Below are positions 11,801 to 23,108 of a DNA stretch of 64,000 bases, one piece after another. Numbering within the stretch: position 1 is the stretch's first letter; each line of letters opens with the position of its first letter. The notes below the pieces were generated by a model that had not been told where the DNA came from, did no database searches, and saw nothing but the letters and a program-made list of their open reading frames with translations. Both the position numbers and the translations under genes were made by a program. This stretch comes from Cylicocyclus nassatus. Its lineage: Eukaryota > Nematoda > Chromadorea > Rhabditida > Strongylidae. The stretch is taken from NCBI GenBank assembly GCA_958299035.1, contig CATQJL010000001.1:80931594-80995593 (forward strand). The letters run 5' to 3'.

Positions 11801-12114
11801 CAGTGGCGTACCGAGGGGGGGGGCGCCCTCCCCCTCTGAGAATGGGTCACGAAATTTTTGAAAGTTACTTATATGGGTTATAAACATGTGCAAGTAACTT
11901 GTTTATAATTGTAAATAATTGAAATAATTTTTTAAAATTTTTAAAAATTCAATTTAGCCTTGTAAAAAAATTTTTTTCGGGGGCGTGAGGTCAGCCACGC
12001 CCCCTTTTTCCAGATTTTAGGGGTTGGGGGGACCCGCAGAAATTTTGGGAAATTTTCATTCTGAAAAAATTTTCGTCGCCCCTCCCCCGAACGGAAATCC
12101 TGGGTACGCCACTG
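11801..12114. mobile_element. Intact hAT-type MITE with perfect 8-bp target duplication
   Basis: The ends are perfect 12-bp inverted repeats, CAGTGGCGTACC and GGTACGCCACTG. The element is flanked on both sides by ACGCATAG (11793-11800 and 12115-12122). An 8-bp duplication with CAGTG-type ends is diagnostic of hAT elements. The 314-bp body has opposed G-rich and C-rich ends around an AT-rich core and no coding sequence. Diverged copies occur at 17769-17940 and 51369-51586. Mobilisation would need a hAT transposase from elsewhere; a dead hAT fragment lies at 63170-63552 but need not be the partner. Confidence 0.93.
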
Positions 12115-12122
12115 ACGCATAG

Positions 12123-12989
12123 GTATAAAGTGTGAAATCCAAAAGTTCGGACCTTCAGGATCCGAAGCCTTCTATGCTGGAATCCCTACCCAGAGGATGT
12201 CAACGCATACTGCCCGAAGCTTCGAAATAATCTCATGCATGCGATGAGAGGGTCAATAGAGCGATAACTCGCTGTTAAAGACATTCCACCCCTTTGGAAC
12301 TTATTCCACGAGGTCTGAGCTATCACATCTTAATTTGCTTTTCTTGACGTACGGTGTAACTACTCATCAAGTCTCTGAATCTCTTGCGCACTGTCGGACG
12401 AAATAATGACTAGTGACAAATTGGTATTGAATGCTCAGATTCTTCTTTAGTACTAATTCCATCAGATTCGATTGAGCGCTCAAATGGCACGTGCAAAAAA
12501 GTGCGATCGCCTTGTTAAGAGTTATGCAATTGTCGTAAGTACGCGGCACTGCTGAAAATGGCTAAAACCTCCACAAACAATACTGAGCAAAGCAATTTTG
12601 CAAAAGGAGGGTTGATAATCAAAGCACTTGTGATTGAACCAAAAGCATGCAAATAGAGTGAAACCAAGGTAGAACATATTACATTAAGCAATTTGTGGCA
12701 GTTGTTCGTTCATTTTCACTTTTGCTTTTTGTGCATTTATGCAATAAGTGCTTTGTTATGCTGTTATCTGGTTAAATGATAGAATTAAAGTGCAGATTAC
12801 GCACACACACACTTCATATGTTCCACGATATTTTGAGCCAACTGAACTAGTTCCTTCTTCAGAACCAGGGTTGAATCAGTGGGCAAACATGCCTTGAATC
12901 GCGCACAAAATAGATGAATGAGTTAACCTGCCGCTTACAGAACAGCATACTTTAGCAGTTATGCCAAATACGCAACTTTATGCTTGCTT
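12123..12989. other. No gene recognised
   Basis: Neither a domain nor a repeat boundary was found. Short frames are uninformative. Confidence 0.4.
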
Positions 12990-13310
12990 TTGACTTAAAT
13001 GAAGTCTTAATCAAGAAGCGTGGGGAGAGGAGGAGGGGTGGGTGGGGAAGAGAAGAAGTGAAGTAAGAAAGCGACATTATCTCAAGTTCAACAGCTTTAA
13101 TACACTTCAAATAACTGTCATGGTTTATTTCAAAACGTCAAGTTTGTCGCGAGCTTTATAGCCGAGGGCATTTAGATGGTCCCAAAATATGGTGGACTCA
13201 ATGATCAATGACGACGGATGGCACCGCTCGAAGGTTATTTACGGGCGGAAAGTAGCTTGTCGAATTTTTCGTTAGTACCAACCTCTAATCTCCGCCCACT
13301 TTTGTTTCTT
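12990..13310 (+). repeat. Diverged repeat shared with 61065-61390
   Basis: This segment matches the reverse complement of 61065-61390 through a G/A-rich part, then CTCAAGTTCAACA, GGTCCCAAA.TATGGTGGAC and GACGACGGATGGCACC. Translation is partly conserved around a shared stop (pattern AEGI, MVP, YGGL), so the pair could descend from a coding sequence, but this copy has internal stops. Confidence 0.55.
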
Positions 13311-16300
13311 TCGCAGCTAATTTTCAAACTATTTTTTGAGCTCACTTATGTAGGCGTTTTGAAACGTAATTTTGGTTCAGATTACACAAACAACTCATAT
13401 TTTGAGAGTTTCGAGACGTTTCAAAAAACCTCAAAGAACCGTTGGTTCTACGTAAAAAATAGCTGAACGGAGTACGCGGCACAGGATTGAAGATCGGTGT
13501 ATCTGAAAAATATTTTGCGCCAAATGCGAATTTTTAGCGAAATTTATTACAAATTATTACAGAAAATTTACAATAATACCATCACCTCAAATGAAGATCC
13601 TTTTTCAGTCAAAATTGCAGTCTTCAATATAAAAATTTCGGTAAAGTTACAGTACGGAACCTCAAAAAGACAGAGATGTCTGCTACATATTGAGCCCAGG
13701 GCATTTTTAAAAAGCGGAGCTCTACTCTTCTCAAAATTTTAAATGCTGTTGGAGTAAGTGCACTCCGGAAACGTCTGTTTCTTTGTTAATCAAGATTCCA
13801 TTTAGCTTCTGTCAACGCTACGTGTCACATAAATCTTTTTGATACATATCTTGGTTGACGCTTGGAAACCTGTGTACTCTTTCCTACGTTTTTCAGAAAA
13901 GTTCCAACCTTACCTCAAAGGTCACAATTCCGAGCCTCAGAACAGCCTCTGCTTCGAGCGAAGGGTTGTAATGAGACAAGTGCATTGCTTGTATGTCGAC
14001 GTATCCGTGCTGATCTATCTGAATTTATTGCGATACTAATCTGGGGGCTTTGGAAGGAAGGCTAGGATAATTTGGTTGCACAGCAAACGCAGCCATTTTC
14101 TGTGAGATAACGTCTGCGTGGCCAAAACTCTCAACATTGTTGATGAAACAAAAATGTTATGGCCAAACGCAAAATCAATCTTACTACATTGTACGTACCT
14201 CGTGCCAAGCTTTTCACAGAAGTTTTCATAGTTTTCGATATGCCTGTTGATAGTCTTCAAGTCTTGTAATCCGTCGACAAAGTATTCTCCATGTTTTTGA
14301 AGTCATTCAAATGTCTTCCGCTCCTAACATCGCAAGAAACTACCGCTTAAAAAACGCAGGCAGTCACCTGAACTGTACAAGAGCTCGTGGACGAATCCGA
14401 ATTTGAACTAGAGCACACATGTTGCAGCAGAGCGCGCCACTGCCAAGTCATTTCACGCTCATGCGGTATTCCTTTGCATTTTTTACTCATTGATGAGTGA
14501 TTTTTTTGTTTTGATGACGTTTGCAATCAGAATCGACCAGTTTGCTGTGGCTTAGCAATGTTTCATACCACTATGCTCGTTTCTACAGCTTTGTCCTCAG
14601 GTAAGGTTGGAAGAAATGCACACGGGGAGATTTGACATGAAAAAGATCAACGAAGCAACCTGGAGGCATGTCACTTACCGAAAAAAAATTTCACTAGCAC
14701 AGATTTCAAACTTAATCGTTACCCCAAGCTTAATTTGAAATCAGAGCTGAGGAAACGAGCATAGCAGCACGAAAACTTTCAGAAGCAATCAGAGAATTTT
14801 CAATCCCAATCGAGAAGAGTTTTAACATTCAAAATTAGGATGAAACGTAGGGGAAACACAAAAAAATTTGTTTGAAATTGAAGTAAGGGGCAGCTACCGC
14901 GCTTTGCCGTAACCGGCGTGCTGTAGTTCAAATTCGAATTTGCCCATCAGGTATCTAATGGGGGGAAGGCGACTATAAACAGTTTCCTTAAGAGCATGAT
15001 CTTGCTCCTATTACTATTTACATTGCGCCAAAGATAGTTGAGAAAATGGGATTTTAGTTCCCTGCTATTCTTGGTTGCACGCTGACAGTTATCAACGTAT
15101 CTGCCCCAACCCACTTACTAGCGAACCGTACGGTCAAATATTCTGGAAATTATTATTCTAAGGTGTGGGGCCATGGGTCAGAGGCTGGCTTTAGCCTTCA
15201 ACACTTGCTTGAGTAAGGTAGAGAAGCCAGCACGTCTTCATTCGATGTATTGCCGTTATATCAATGACTCTGCATTATAACATCAACGCAGTCCGAGATG
15301 GAGGAATGTTTTGGAATATTAAAAGAGCTACATTAAAGGTCGCACTACATCAAAAGCACGGCTCGGGAGAATGACAACTTTGGGACATTCATCGCTTTCG
15401 TTTCCCTGGATGAGCGGAGGATAGTCCAAGGTTGTACTTTGCAGCTTCAAAATACAATGATCCGCTTTTCCAGACGTGAAAGGTGCTTTTGTGCGGACGT
15501 AAGCCTGCCCTCTAAAGCGCGATTGGGTGAGTGGAGACACCGCACCCTTCCCGGCGGAAATTGATTATTGGCTCCAGCAGCCACTTTCGCGACCCGCCCA
15601 AACAGCACTTTTCACGTCTGAAAAAGCGGGTTATTGATATCTTTTGAGCTGCAAAGCACAGTCATGAACTTGGCTCATCCAAGGGGACCGAAAACGATGA
15701 ATATCCCAGAATTGTCATTTTGCTAGCTGGCTTTAAGCTTACAAAAGTAACCCTGCGTGACTAATAGCCTTCCTATCTCAATACCTAGATAAACGTAATG
15801 GGTACTGAGACTGGAAACGTATCTGATGAAATCATTTGCATAAAACGGTACAGAGAAAGGAAAGCTTGAAGAACATCATATCGCACGTCAACTCAGCCTA
15901 CTCACTTTACTGTTACCCACTCAAAAACACTGAAGTAAGTTGTCATTGGCAATATGTCCAGGACTGCTACAACTAGTCCTACCTTCTCATGAAATTTTTT
16001 TTTACTTTTGTGTAATCTCGTTGTTATTTGATCTCTTCATTTTAGGTGTAAGCTGTTCAAGTAGCAGGTGATGATTTTTTTTACGAGCTTTGTCACTTCC
16101 AGAAGCTCTTGGTTCAAATGGTTCTTCTTTCTCTCTTAGTTACGATTTGAAATGTTTTCTAAAGAAATATCCCATTTCTGCAAAATTTTCTCTTCGATAG
16201 TGTACAATAATTGTCAATGTAACGCCTACAGATAAACCGATTCAGGGTTCACTTATACAAAATGTGCTGTGCTCAAACTTGAACTTTCCCTTTTCTGCGT

Positions 16301-16859
16301 TCACAAAAAAAGACGTTCTAACAATGTTGTCCTTCATTTACTGCTACTTTCTTATAGTCATCCATCATAGGGAATTCCAAACTTATTTCTGTTGGACTGT
16401 TTAGAACTTTGCGTTCTACTAAATTTTTTGCCGTCATTTTCTTGGATGGGCCTTTTTGGAGTGCGCTCCGCGCTTTCTATTTTACATTCTATTCGGAAAT
16501 GCGGAAATGTCATACCTATTAAGAGAAAAGCATCGAGTTGGGCGCGCGCTACGTGTGCGTCGCGGAAGTATCCGTAGGAAGCTAACCGTGACACACACTT
16601 CACATGTTACCAAAATCCCGTAACCAGCCAAGATTTCGCCGTGCCGAGCTGAGTCGAATGATGCGCTTACTGAGAATTTGTCCACTTTGAAGCGTGACAT
16701 GGCCATGCTACGGTGATGTCACATAAATCGGGCAAGTGTCAGAGTTTTTGAAAAAATGCGAACGGTATTGTTTCATCTCAATCAAAACGTAATCGGCCCT
16801 AACAAAAAGCTGCAATTAATTGTTGGAAAACAACCTCAAAAAATCACTTTCTTCTTCGG
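13311..16859. other. Gene-poor stretch with isolated exon-like pieces
   Basis: No gene can be assembled. Three pieces look exon-like. At 13899-14062 (plus) a TTTCCTACGTTTTTCAG acceptor precedes an open frame ending in IAILIWGLWKEG. At 14025-14146 (minus) a frame reads VISQKMAAFAVQPNYP and ends SKAPRLVSQ. At 14375-14506 (plus) a cysteine-containing frame includes ELVDESEFELEHTCC. The first two overlap on opposite strands, so at most one is real. The rest shows no motif or repeat. Confidence 0.25.
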
Positions 16860-17411
16860 CTAATCTTCGCGTTTACCCTTGTTTTTGAGACAGTAAAGAA
16901 CTGCACACATTGCATAATCATAACCTTTGAATCTTTTCGCAATATCCGGAAATAATAAATGACGATTGCCACCGTTATTTTTGGTACATCGAATACATCG
17001 CATAATCCAAGGCTCATCAGATATTGGCTCGCTTTTTGTGCAAATGTATGGTGAATTAAAGAAAGCGTTTTTGATACCAGTCAATTGTTCCTCGTTGGCT
17101 AGATCATCAAAGACGACCCAAGCACAAGATAAATCTCCTGCATAAACAAGGAAGTAAGAAGTATTTATTTTGTCACTTTTCGTACAAACATTATTTCTAC
17201 ACGCCTGATTTCTGTGGAAAGAAGCGCTTGTGCTGCTGCAAACCTCATAAATTATTTTAAATTTGTGTTCTCGTTTTGATAATTTGTCAAACAAGTTTGC
17301 TCTGATACACATGACTGAAGGTTCCACATGCTCAGCTCGATATCTCTGAATCAAAGTCCGGAAAGCATGTGTGGAGACAGCAGCCAATGCCAGCGTGAGG
17401 AATACTAACTT
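16860..17411 (-). CDS. Candidate secreted cysteine-containing protein, start missing
   Basis: This is the longest host-like open frame in the first half of the window, about 183 codons on the minus strand. It begins right after an in-frame TGA with KLVFLTLALAAVSTHA, a hydrophobic stretch ending in small residues that looks like a signal peptide. It continues with several cysteines (QACRNNVC, YICTK, MRCIRCTK, YAMCAVLYC) and ends KNKGKRED. No ATG precedes the hydrophobic stretch in frame. Either the initiator lies in an upstream exon or a 1-base change destroyed it. The first in-frame near-cognate codon is a TTG at 17387. No family is recognised and no paralogue was found here. Confidence 0.5.
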   Translation of the reverse strand, partial: KLVFLTLALAAVSTHAFRTLIQRYRAEHVEPSVMCIRANLFDKLSKREHKFKIIYEVCSSTSASFHRNQACRNNVCTKSDKINTSYFLVYAGDLSCAWVVFDDLANEEQLTGIKNAFFNSPYICTKSEPISDEPWIMRCIRCTKNNGGNRHLLFPDIAKRFKGYDYAMCAVLYCLKNKGKRED

Positions 17412-17768
17412 TCAACGAATCTATCGGTTTCGAGCACAGTTGAGTTGGAATGTGCTTGTCGGGACGCAGCTATCACCCAACAGCTGATCGCGATGAAGGT
17501 TGGCCTAAGATAGCGAACCTCTGGCAGTGACTTCCGCCCGCCAGCAGGAGCCGGTGCCTTCTTCATTCTTTTCTTTTCCCCTTCTGTATATAGTTTATAT
17601 AATAAATATTATAGTAAGACTATGTAAACCCGCTACACATCAATTAGAGGACTCCGAACCTTTATCCTGACATGCTACCTGCACTTCCAAAGCAAACCTC
17701 TCGCCTTGAAAAGCCATATTGTGCAGTCACATTACGCAATATTTAGGTGATAAGGCTATACTGTAGTC
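17412..17768. other. Upstream flank of the candidate secreted gene
   Basis: A poly-C stretch at the right edge belongs to the next MITE. No promoter element is convincing. Confidence 0.3.
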
Positions 17769-17940
17769 CAGTGGCGTACCTAGCCCCCCCCCCCCCCCGA
17801 GAATGGGTCGCGAAATTTTTGAAGGTCACTTAATGTGCTGTAAAAATGTGCAATCAAATTTACCTGTAAATAATCAAAATTTTTGAAAATTTCAAAAAAT
17901 TCAAATTAGCCTTGTAAAAAAAATTTTTTCTGGCGGTGTG
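17769..17940. mobile_element. Truncated copy of the hAT MITE
   Basis: It begins CAGTGGCGTACCTAG and, after a poly-C run, matches the 11801-12114 element through GAGAATGGGTCGCGAAATTT and AAATTAGCCTTGTAAAAAAA. The match stops near 17940 and the right inverted repeat is missing, so no target duplication can be assigned. Confidence 0.8.
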
Positions 17941-20900
17941 GTCTATGCGCTTGAAACAAATCACACAATTCTGTTGCGGAATGCTTAGAGAATTGTTCAT
18001 CTCGTCAACATTTCAGCTTCTAGCATCTAAAGTTTTTCAACGTTTCAGTTCTTTCCATAGCTGCAAATAGCTTGAGAATAATTTATAAAATAAAATAGCG
18101 TTCTTTCTGGTTTGGGGAAATTTTTGCTCTGCTAAGAAACCATGCAACCAAGTATTGGCTCTTGTTCATTAGAATCTTTCAGATGTTCATGAGTTCAACG
18201 GGAATCACCGCAGTGAAGAAAAACAATGAGCAAGACAAAAAACAGAACAGCCGGTCAGCAGGACGAGAAAATCAGCCTCACTATAAAGCATCCTTTGCTT
18301 TTTAACCAGATTGGCTGCTGGAAGGCGGGGCGACTACTCGCGTCCGCGACGCAGTCTGCGCCTCTCTCGCGAACATGTTCTCTGATCATTTCCTAGCTCA
18401 ATTAGTTCACGGAGCCTCGCGTTCCACCCGCCGATCTGTTTGAAGCAAAGGGTATTTTAGGCTTTCAATTGCAAAAATGGAGAAAAATTTAGTTTTTAGG
18501 AAGAAGTGATGAAAGCTAACTACTTATTTTTTAATGCATTCCGCACATGCCTTCAAATTCCAGGGTTATTCCATTTGTAACAGAGACGAAATTTCTGGTT
18601 TCTACTTCGATCTGTTTACGTCAATAATTCATAATTTATCATTGCAGCGTCGAAAATAAGCATCATTTTTTCGCCAGTAACCTTCCAATTTGAACTATGA
18701 ATGTACCAAACTGGAGAATGGGTCGGTAGCATTTGCTCTTCAAACGCGCGACTTCTCGCATTCTTAGTGGATTTGCTTTGTTGCAATATTGCAATATGAT
18801 TGTTGAAGCGACAATAGGTAGACTTTTCACGTTTTTCTTGCCAGCTTTCTACCATAAAAATTCAAAAAGAGCTAGTGAACTCGACGTTTGATTTCAAACT
18901 TATTTGATTGCAAAAATAAGCTTGAAAGGCAAAATTAAATAAGTGCAAAATTGGAAATACTAGGCCGTCGTAAAAGTTTTTTTCATCGAATTCAAAAAAT
19001 CATAACTTCCGATTCTTCCAACCAATGGGACCGCTTTTATTTTTATGTGAAAGAGCAAGTCATGCTCTCTATAATGACATCTTACTGTAAGTCAAATGCG
19101 AACATCTCTGAACATGATTGATAAGATCTAAGTAATTTTCATAGCTATCAGGTACAGTCTCGAATGTGAATTGTTTTGTGCAGAAGATGTGGTTTTGCAA
19201 GGTCATTTTTATGGAATTATTTGTGTAGTGATACCAAAACTTCTAAATTACAATAACGGAATTTTGTTTGGGATCAAAGCATCGCAAAACTGAGAATTTT
19301 GGATTACTTTTAGGGTTAGAATAAGTAAATTCGGTCTTTTCAAAACGGCTCGATTTTGATTCAATTCTAACTTCAAAAAAGCTCCATTTCGAAGTGCGTA
19401 GTCCAATTTGTAAGTTGAAAAATTTCAATTCTGGCGACTTCAGCGACGGGTGCTCATCTAGCAAGCGTAACAGTTGTTTTTTTTGGCAAATTTACTTGGC
19501 TGGAAAACTTCCTTGTAGTCTAATGTCTGTGCCATGGATACTGTATGCGGCTAAGTTTTTTCAAATGGCATAGTAGTGCTTGCTGAAAATTAGTTGGCAA
19601 AGTGTTGAATTTCTGACGCTTATGTAGTGATGCATTGGAGATCATTTTTTTCAAAAGAGCCCCTAAAGAGTTGTTTCAAAAATTTTCAATAAGTAGTGGA
19701 GAAAGCTATATTAGCATTGCAGGTTGCTCTATCCGCTTGTAATCAGATTTTTGAGGTCCAAATCAAAGATTCGACAACCAGTTAAAGACAAACTAAAAGG
19801 AATAACCTGTAACCTCTGCTAAAGTGAGCACGAGAAAAGCCAGTCCAAAAATCAGCTACAAGGAAAGACAAAAAACTGCTTTCAATAATGTTTTGAGCGT
19901 TCCCCTTTTGCTATATTATATGGATTAATGTTGAGCCAAGAAAACAGCACAAACGTACTGAATCACTTTATATACATTATGTTCATGAAGCCAACATAAA
20001 CGATTTAGTGTCATCCGTCAGAGAGTTTACCCTATTTTTTTAAGACTATCAGCATGTCTTCTACTCCAACACCGTTGGGAATAATTGGTGACAGCTTTGA
20101 AAGCAAGCAATAAAGCAAAGTTTGTTTTGAAGCTAATCCCGTACTCATCGTGACCAGTGGACTGTGCTGCACTGTGACCAGCGCCTTAGGCAAGGGACAT
20201 ACCTCACGCGATTTCAGTCGCCGCGCGATCAGGCAATTTGCCAGATGTCTTCAAATTCAATACTTGTAGACCCCAAATGCACAGCATGTATAACTTTTGT
20301 AGGTTGATAAAGCCCCATTTCCCTTATATTCAGAAACCCCGTGCGATGAATTATGAACATTTGGAGTACTGCCAAATCGCGTCGCGAGTGAAATCGCGTG
20401 AGGTATGACCGAGGCCTTAGGCATTTAACTATCCTCTACGCGATTTGTAGCAAATTTCCCGATGAACAGAAGGAACAGGAATTATTCAGCTCAATAATTT
20501 GTGCGGAACATATAAAATGTACTCTTATCTTGCCCTGCGCTTCACCTCCGCTCCGCTTACTTCGGACTAATTGTAACACTGCACAAACTCCATGAAGGGA
20601 CAAGGTCGAAGTGAAAAATCAAATAATTGCCTTCTGCTTTAAAGTAACATATTTCCATTTTAGTTCAATTTAATTTTGCATGTTTGTGTGTTCATTCAGA
20701 ACTCCGCTGTAATTAGTAACTTTCCTTTTGCAAAAATCTTCCAGTCAGCTGAATGTTTGTGGAGACTCAGCAATTTATAGCATTATCGCGTACTTAGCTT
20801 TGGAAAGCCTTTGCAAAGCATCGTCGACCACATTAATTAGGGTGAAATCTGTCCACAATTAGCAAAACGATACTGCACTGTGCGTAACAACAATGCAACG

Positions 20901-21479
20901 ATTAAATGACTCTTCGTACGTTCTATTGTTTATGGGCCAGTTGAACACGTTGAGTCGGATCTGAACATTCAATATCAAAAAGGAATTTGAACAGCATTTA
21001 CTACTGAACCATCACTCACTGTCATTCTCATCGTCCGACTGTACGAAAGAGAGTAAGATTAATGACGCTGCCCACACTGTACACATTGGTCAAGAAGAGC
21101 AAACTTGAAAATAAAAAAATCACATCTGTCAAGTGGGGTTCCAAAAAGGGAAGAGCGGCCTGAGTAGTAAGTACACTCTAATAATCCTTTCATCACCATG
21201 TTAACATACACATTTTGTACATCCCAAGGGAGAGGAGAGTAGGGAGGTATGAGGTCTGCGTGCGATAACATATAAATCTGTCACTGTTGATCCTGATCCT
21301 ACTGGGTAAATAGTACCTCACTATCCGTCTTTTTTCCTCGTGCCAGTCTGACCAAAGAGCTCTCAGAAAATGTCCAAATATTGCAACACAAGGTTTTTGC
21401 CCCGGTCACGTTTTGCTTTCCATTCTTCAAGTTTTTACACCGATACCCCGAGGGAGCCCAAGTAAAATGTGGACAGAGC
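17941..21479. other. Gene-poor stretch
   Basis: No gene recognised. Around 18780-18905 a stretch containing TATTGTTGAAGCGACAATAG and GATTTCAAACTTATT matches 59110-59240 in the same orientation with considerable divergence, so it is an old dispersed repeat. The remaining frames (18616-18855, 19243-19464, 20398-20595, 21059-21271) have no motif. Confidence 0.35.
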
Positions 21480-22100
21480 AAACCCTACAGAAAATAAAAC
21501 AATTTTTTTCCACACCTTGTCATAATTTTTGGATAGATTTTTTTCATTGAGATGACCGAGATCACGCAGGTTTATCTCAGACACAAACGTATCAAACACC
21601 ATCTTCGGATTCTAAAACTTTTGCAAATGAATTATGATTCAACACTAATTTTATCAAGCAAATGAGTACATACGGACTGGGAATATCAAATTGATTATTT
21701 TCCGAGTACCAACGAGGCGTGTATAGAAACATACAAGAGGCATAATCGAAAACTTGAATTACAATGACATTATCCCCCAACCTTTATGAATAGAAATAAA
21801 AAATACCTATGAGAACGAGGAAGAAAAAGCGGCATCGAATGATACCCAATTTGCTCTAAGATTGGTGTTTTGCGAGATTGAGTTGGCCAAAGAGCATCAA
21901 AAATGAATTTTGAATATCAAATATAAAGCAAACTATGCAAAGAAAAGTTTGTTTTGTATCCTATGAGGTTCGCTCTAATTTCGAATACTAGGGCTTCTTC
22001 TATAAATCATCTTTAAAAAACAGCGAAACATGATCATGGCAAAATTTGAATTTTCTGTGCAATTTTGAGGGCTCGTTGGTTAGGCAAACTGGCACAAGAA
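21480..22100 (+). repeat. Diverged repeat, copy 1 (partner 25720-26305)
   Basis: The order of landmarks is shared with 25720-26305 in the same orientation. These are CTC/AGACACAAACG.. followed by ..AACAC, GATT.AACA..AATTT, AAAAAATACCT.T.AGAA.GA, AAACATGATCATGGCA and GGGCTCGTTGGTTAGG versus AGAGCTCGTTTGCTGC. Identity is moderate and indels are common. It is probably an old duplication or an unclassified transposon. Confidence 0.5.
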
Positions 22101-22351
22101 GACGACTGTTGAAAAAAAAGCGAGATAGAATGTGCCCCAAATTTTTTTCGGTTGTTTCAATTTCTGATCTTGTAAGATTTCAAACCAATCTTTCATCTAA
22201 GTCGATGCAAGTGTTCGAACAACTTCCTGCAGAGATTATTAAACTCTATGGGAATGCACCCGAAACTTGTTTAGGATGCTGCAAGTTCACGACTTACTGG
22301 TCCAAATACTTACAGGGGAAGGATTGGTCGAATTGGCATTTTTATATGAAA

Positions 22352-22719
22352 CTCGTTGGCTACCCGGCTTCGCCCGGCCCTGTCAAAACATTGTAATAAA
22401 GGTCCCATCCCTATCCTTGTACAGCCTTTCTCTGTGCCCACTTCTACACTTCATTTCCCGTTCCCTGTGTTGTTTTCGAAATCAGCATGCCCACTTACCC
22501 CCTGTGCCAACTCCCAGCCCTGTAGCTCAAACTTTGCAAAAAATCGATAGAATCGATATCGACATCGATCGATAATGAAATGTAGCCTATGACACGCCCC
22601 CTGCCCCGAAGTATATGTGTGCCAAGTTCTGTCTAAATCGGTCCAGAAATAAAAATTTATATTCCGCACATGCGTACACACACACGGACAGACAGACAGA
22701 CATTCAGCTTTATGTAAGA
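22352..22719 (-). mobile_element. Short Helitron-like element
   Basis: Read on the minus strand it starts TCTTACATAAAGCTGAATG, runs through the GACAGACA/TGTC array and a CGATCGATAATG block, and ends at CCGGGTAGCCAACGAG, where the usual CTAG has become CGAG. Host bases A (before TC) and T (after the end) fit a Helitron A|T site. It is shorter than the copy at 5196-5818 because the ATCGAT spacer is reduced. Confidence 0.65.
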
Positions 22720-22724
22720 TGCAT

Positions 22725-23108
22725 TATCTTAAAGAGCGCAATGCTGATTTCAAATCTGCTTTCCTTATCTGCAAAGCGCTTTTTAGAGGAGGGTTATGAG
22801 ATTTTTTCGATACATCTAGAAGGCGCAGCTACAATAAAAACATTCAGAACTTTGAATCGTGAGTTCAGATGGGACCATGTTTACTACCAGGACCTTTTAT
22901 GCAATATATACCTTCAATCTAACAAACTCATTTCAGCCATTACTCCTTTTAAGCGCCGGAAAGATTTCAACAGCTGTTTTAACTTGAGACAAATCATTGA
23001 ATTTTTACCTCAAAAAATCCTCAAACCCCAGAACTCCCCATCCAAAAGCACTTTGCAGATAAGGAAAGCAAATTTGGAGTCAGCGTTTTATGCTCTATAA
23101 GATAGTAT
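22725..23108. mobile_element. TIR element of unknown superfamily
   Basis: Arms of about 55 bp at 22728-22785 and 23045-23105 are inverted copies sharing GCTTTCCTTATCTGCAAAG and AGAGC. They bracket about 260 bp. The left end almost touches the Helitron-like element, so one may have inserted next to the other. Target duplication is unclear and no transposase is present. The 161-codon frame crossing it is not a gene. Confidence 0.55.

Noticed and set aside
13862..14065. Two overlapping plus frames and a minus frame as separate genes
   Set aside because: They compete for the same bases, and splice context supports at most one.
22046..22396. 116-codon frame with QVFEQLPAEIIKLYGNAP as an F-box gene
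   Set aside because: L-P-A-E-I-I alone is too short for an F-box call, and the frame runs into the Helitron-like element. It remains a weak exon candidate only.
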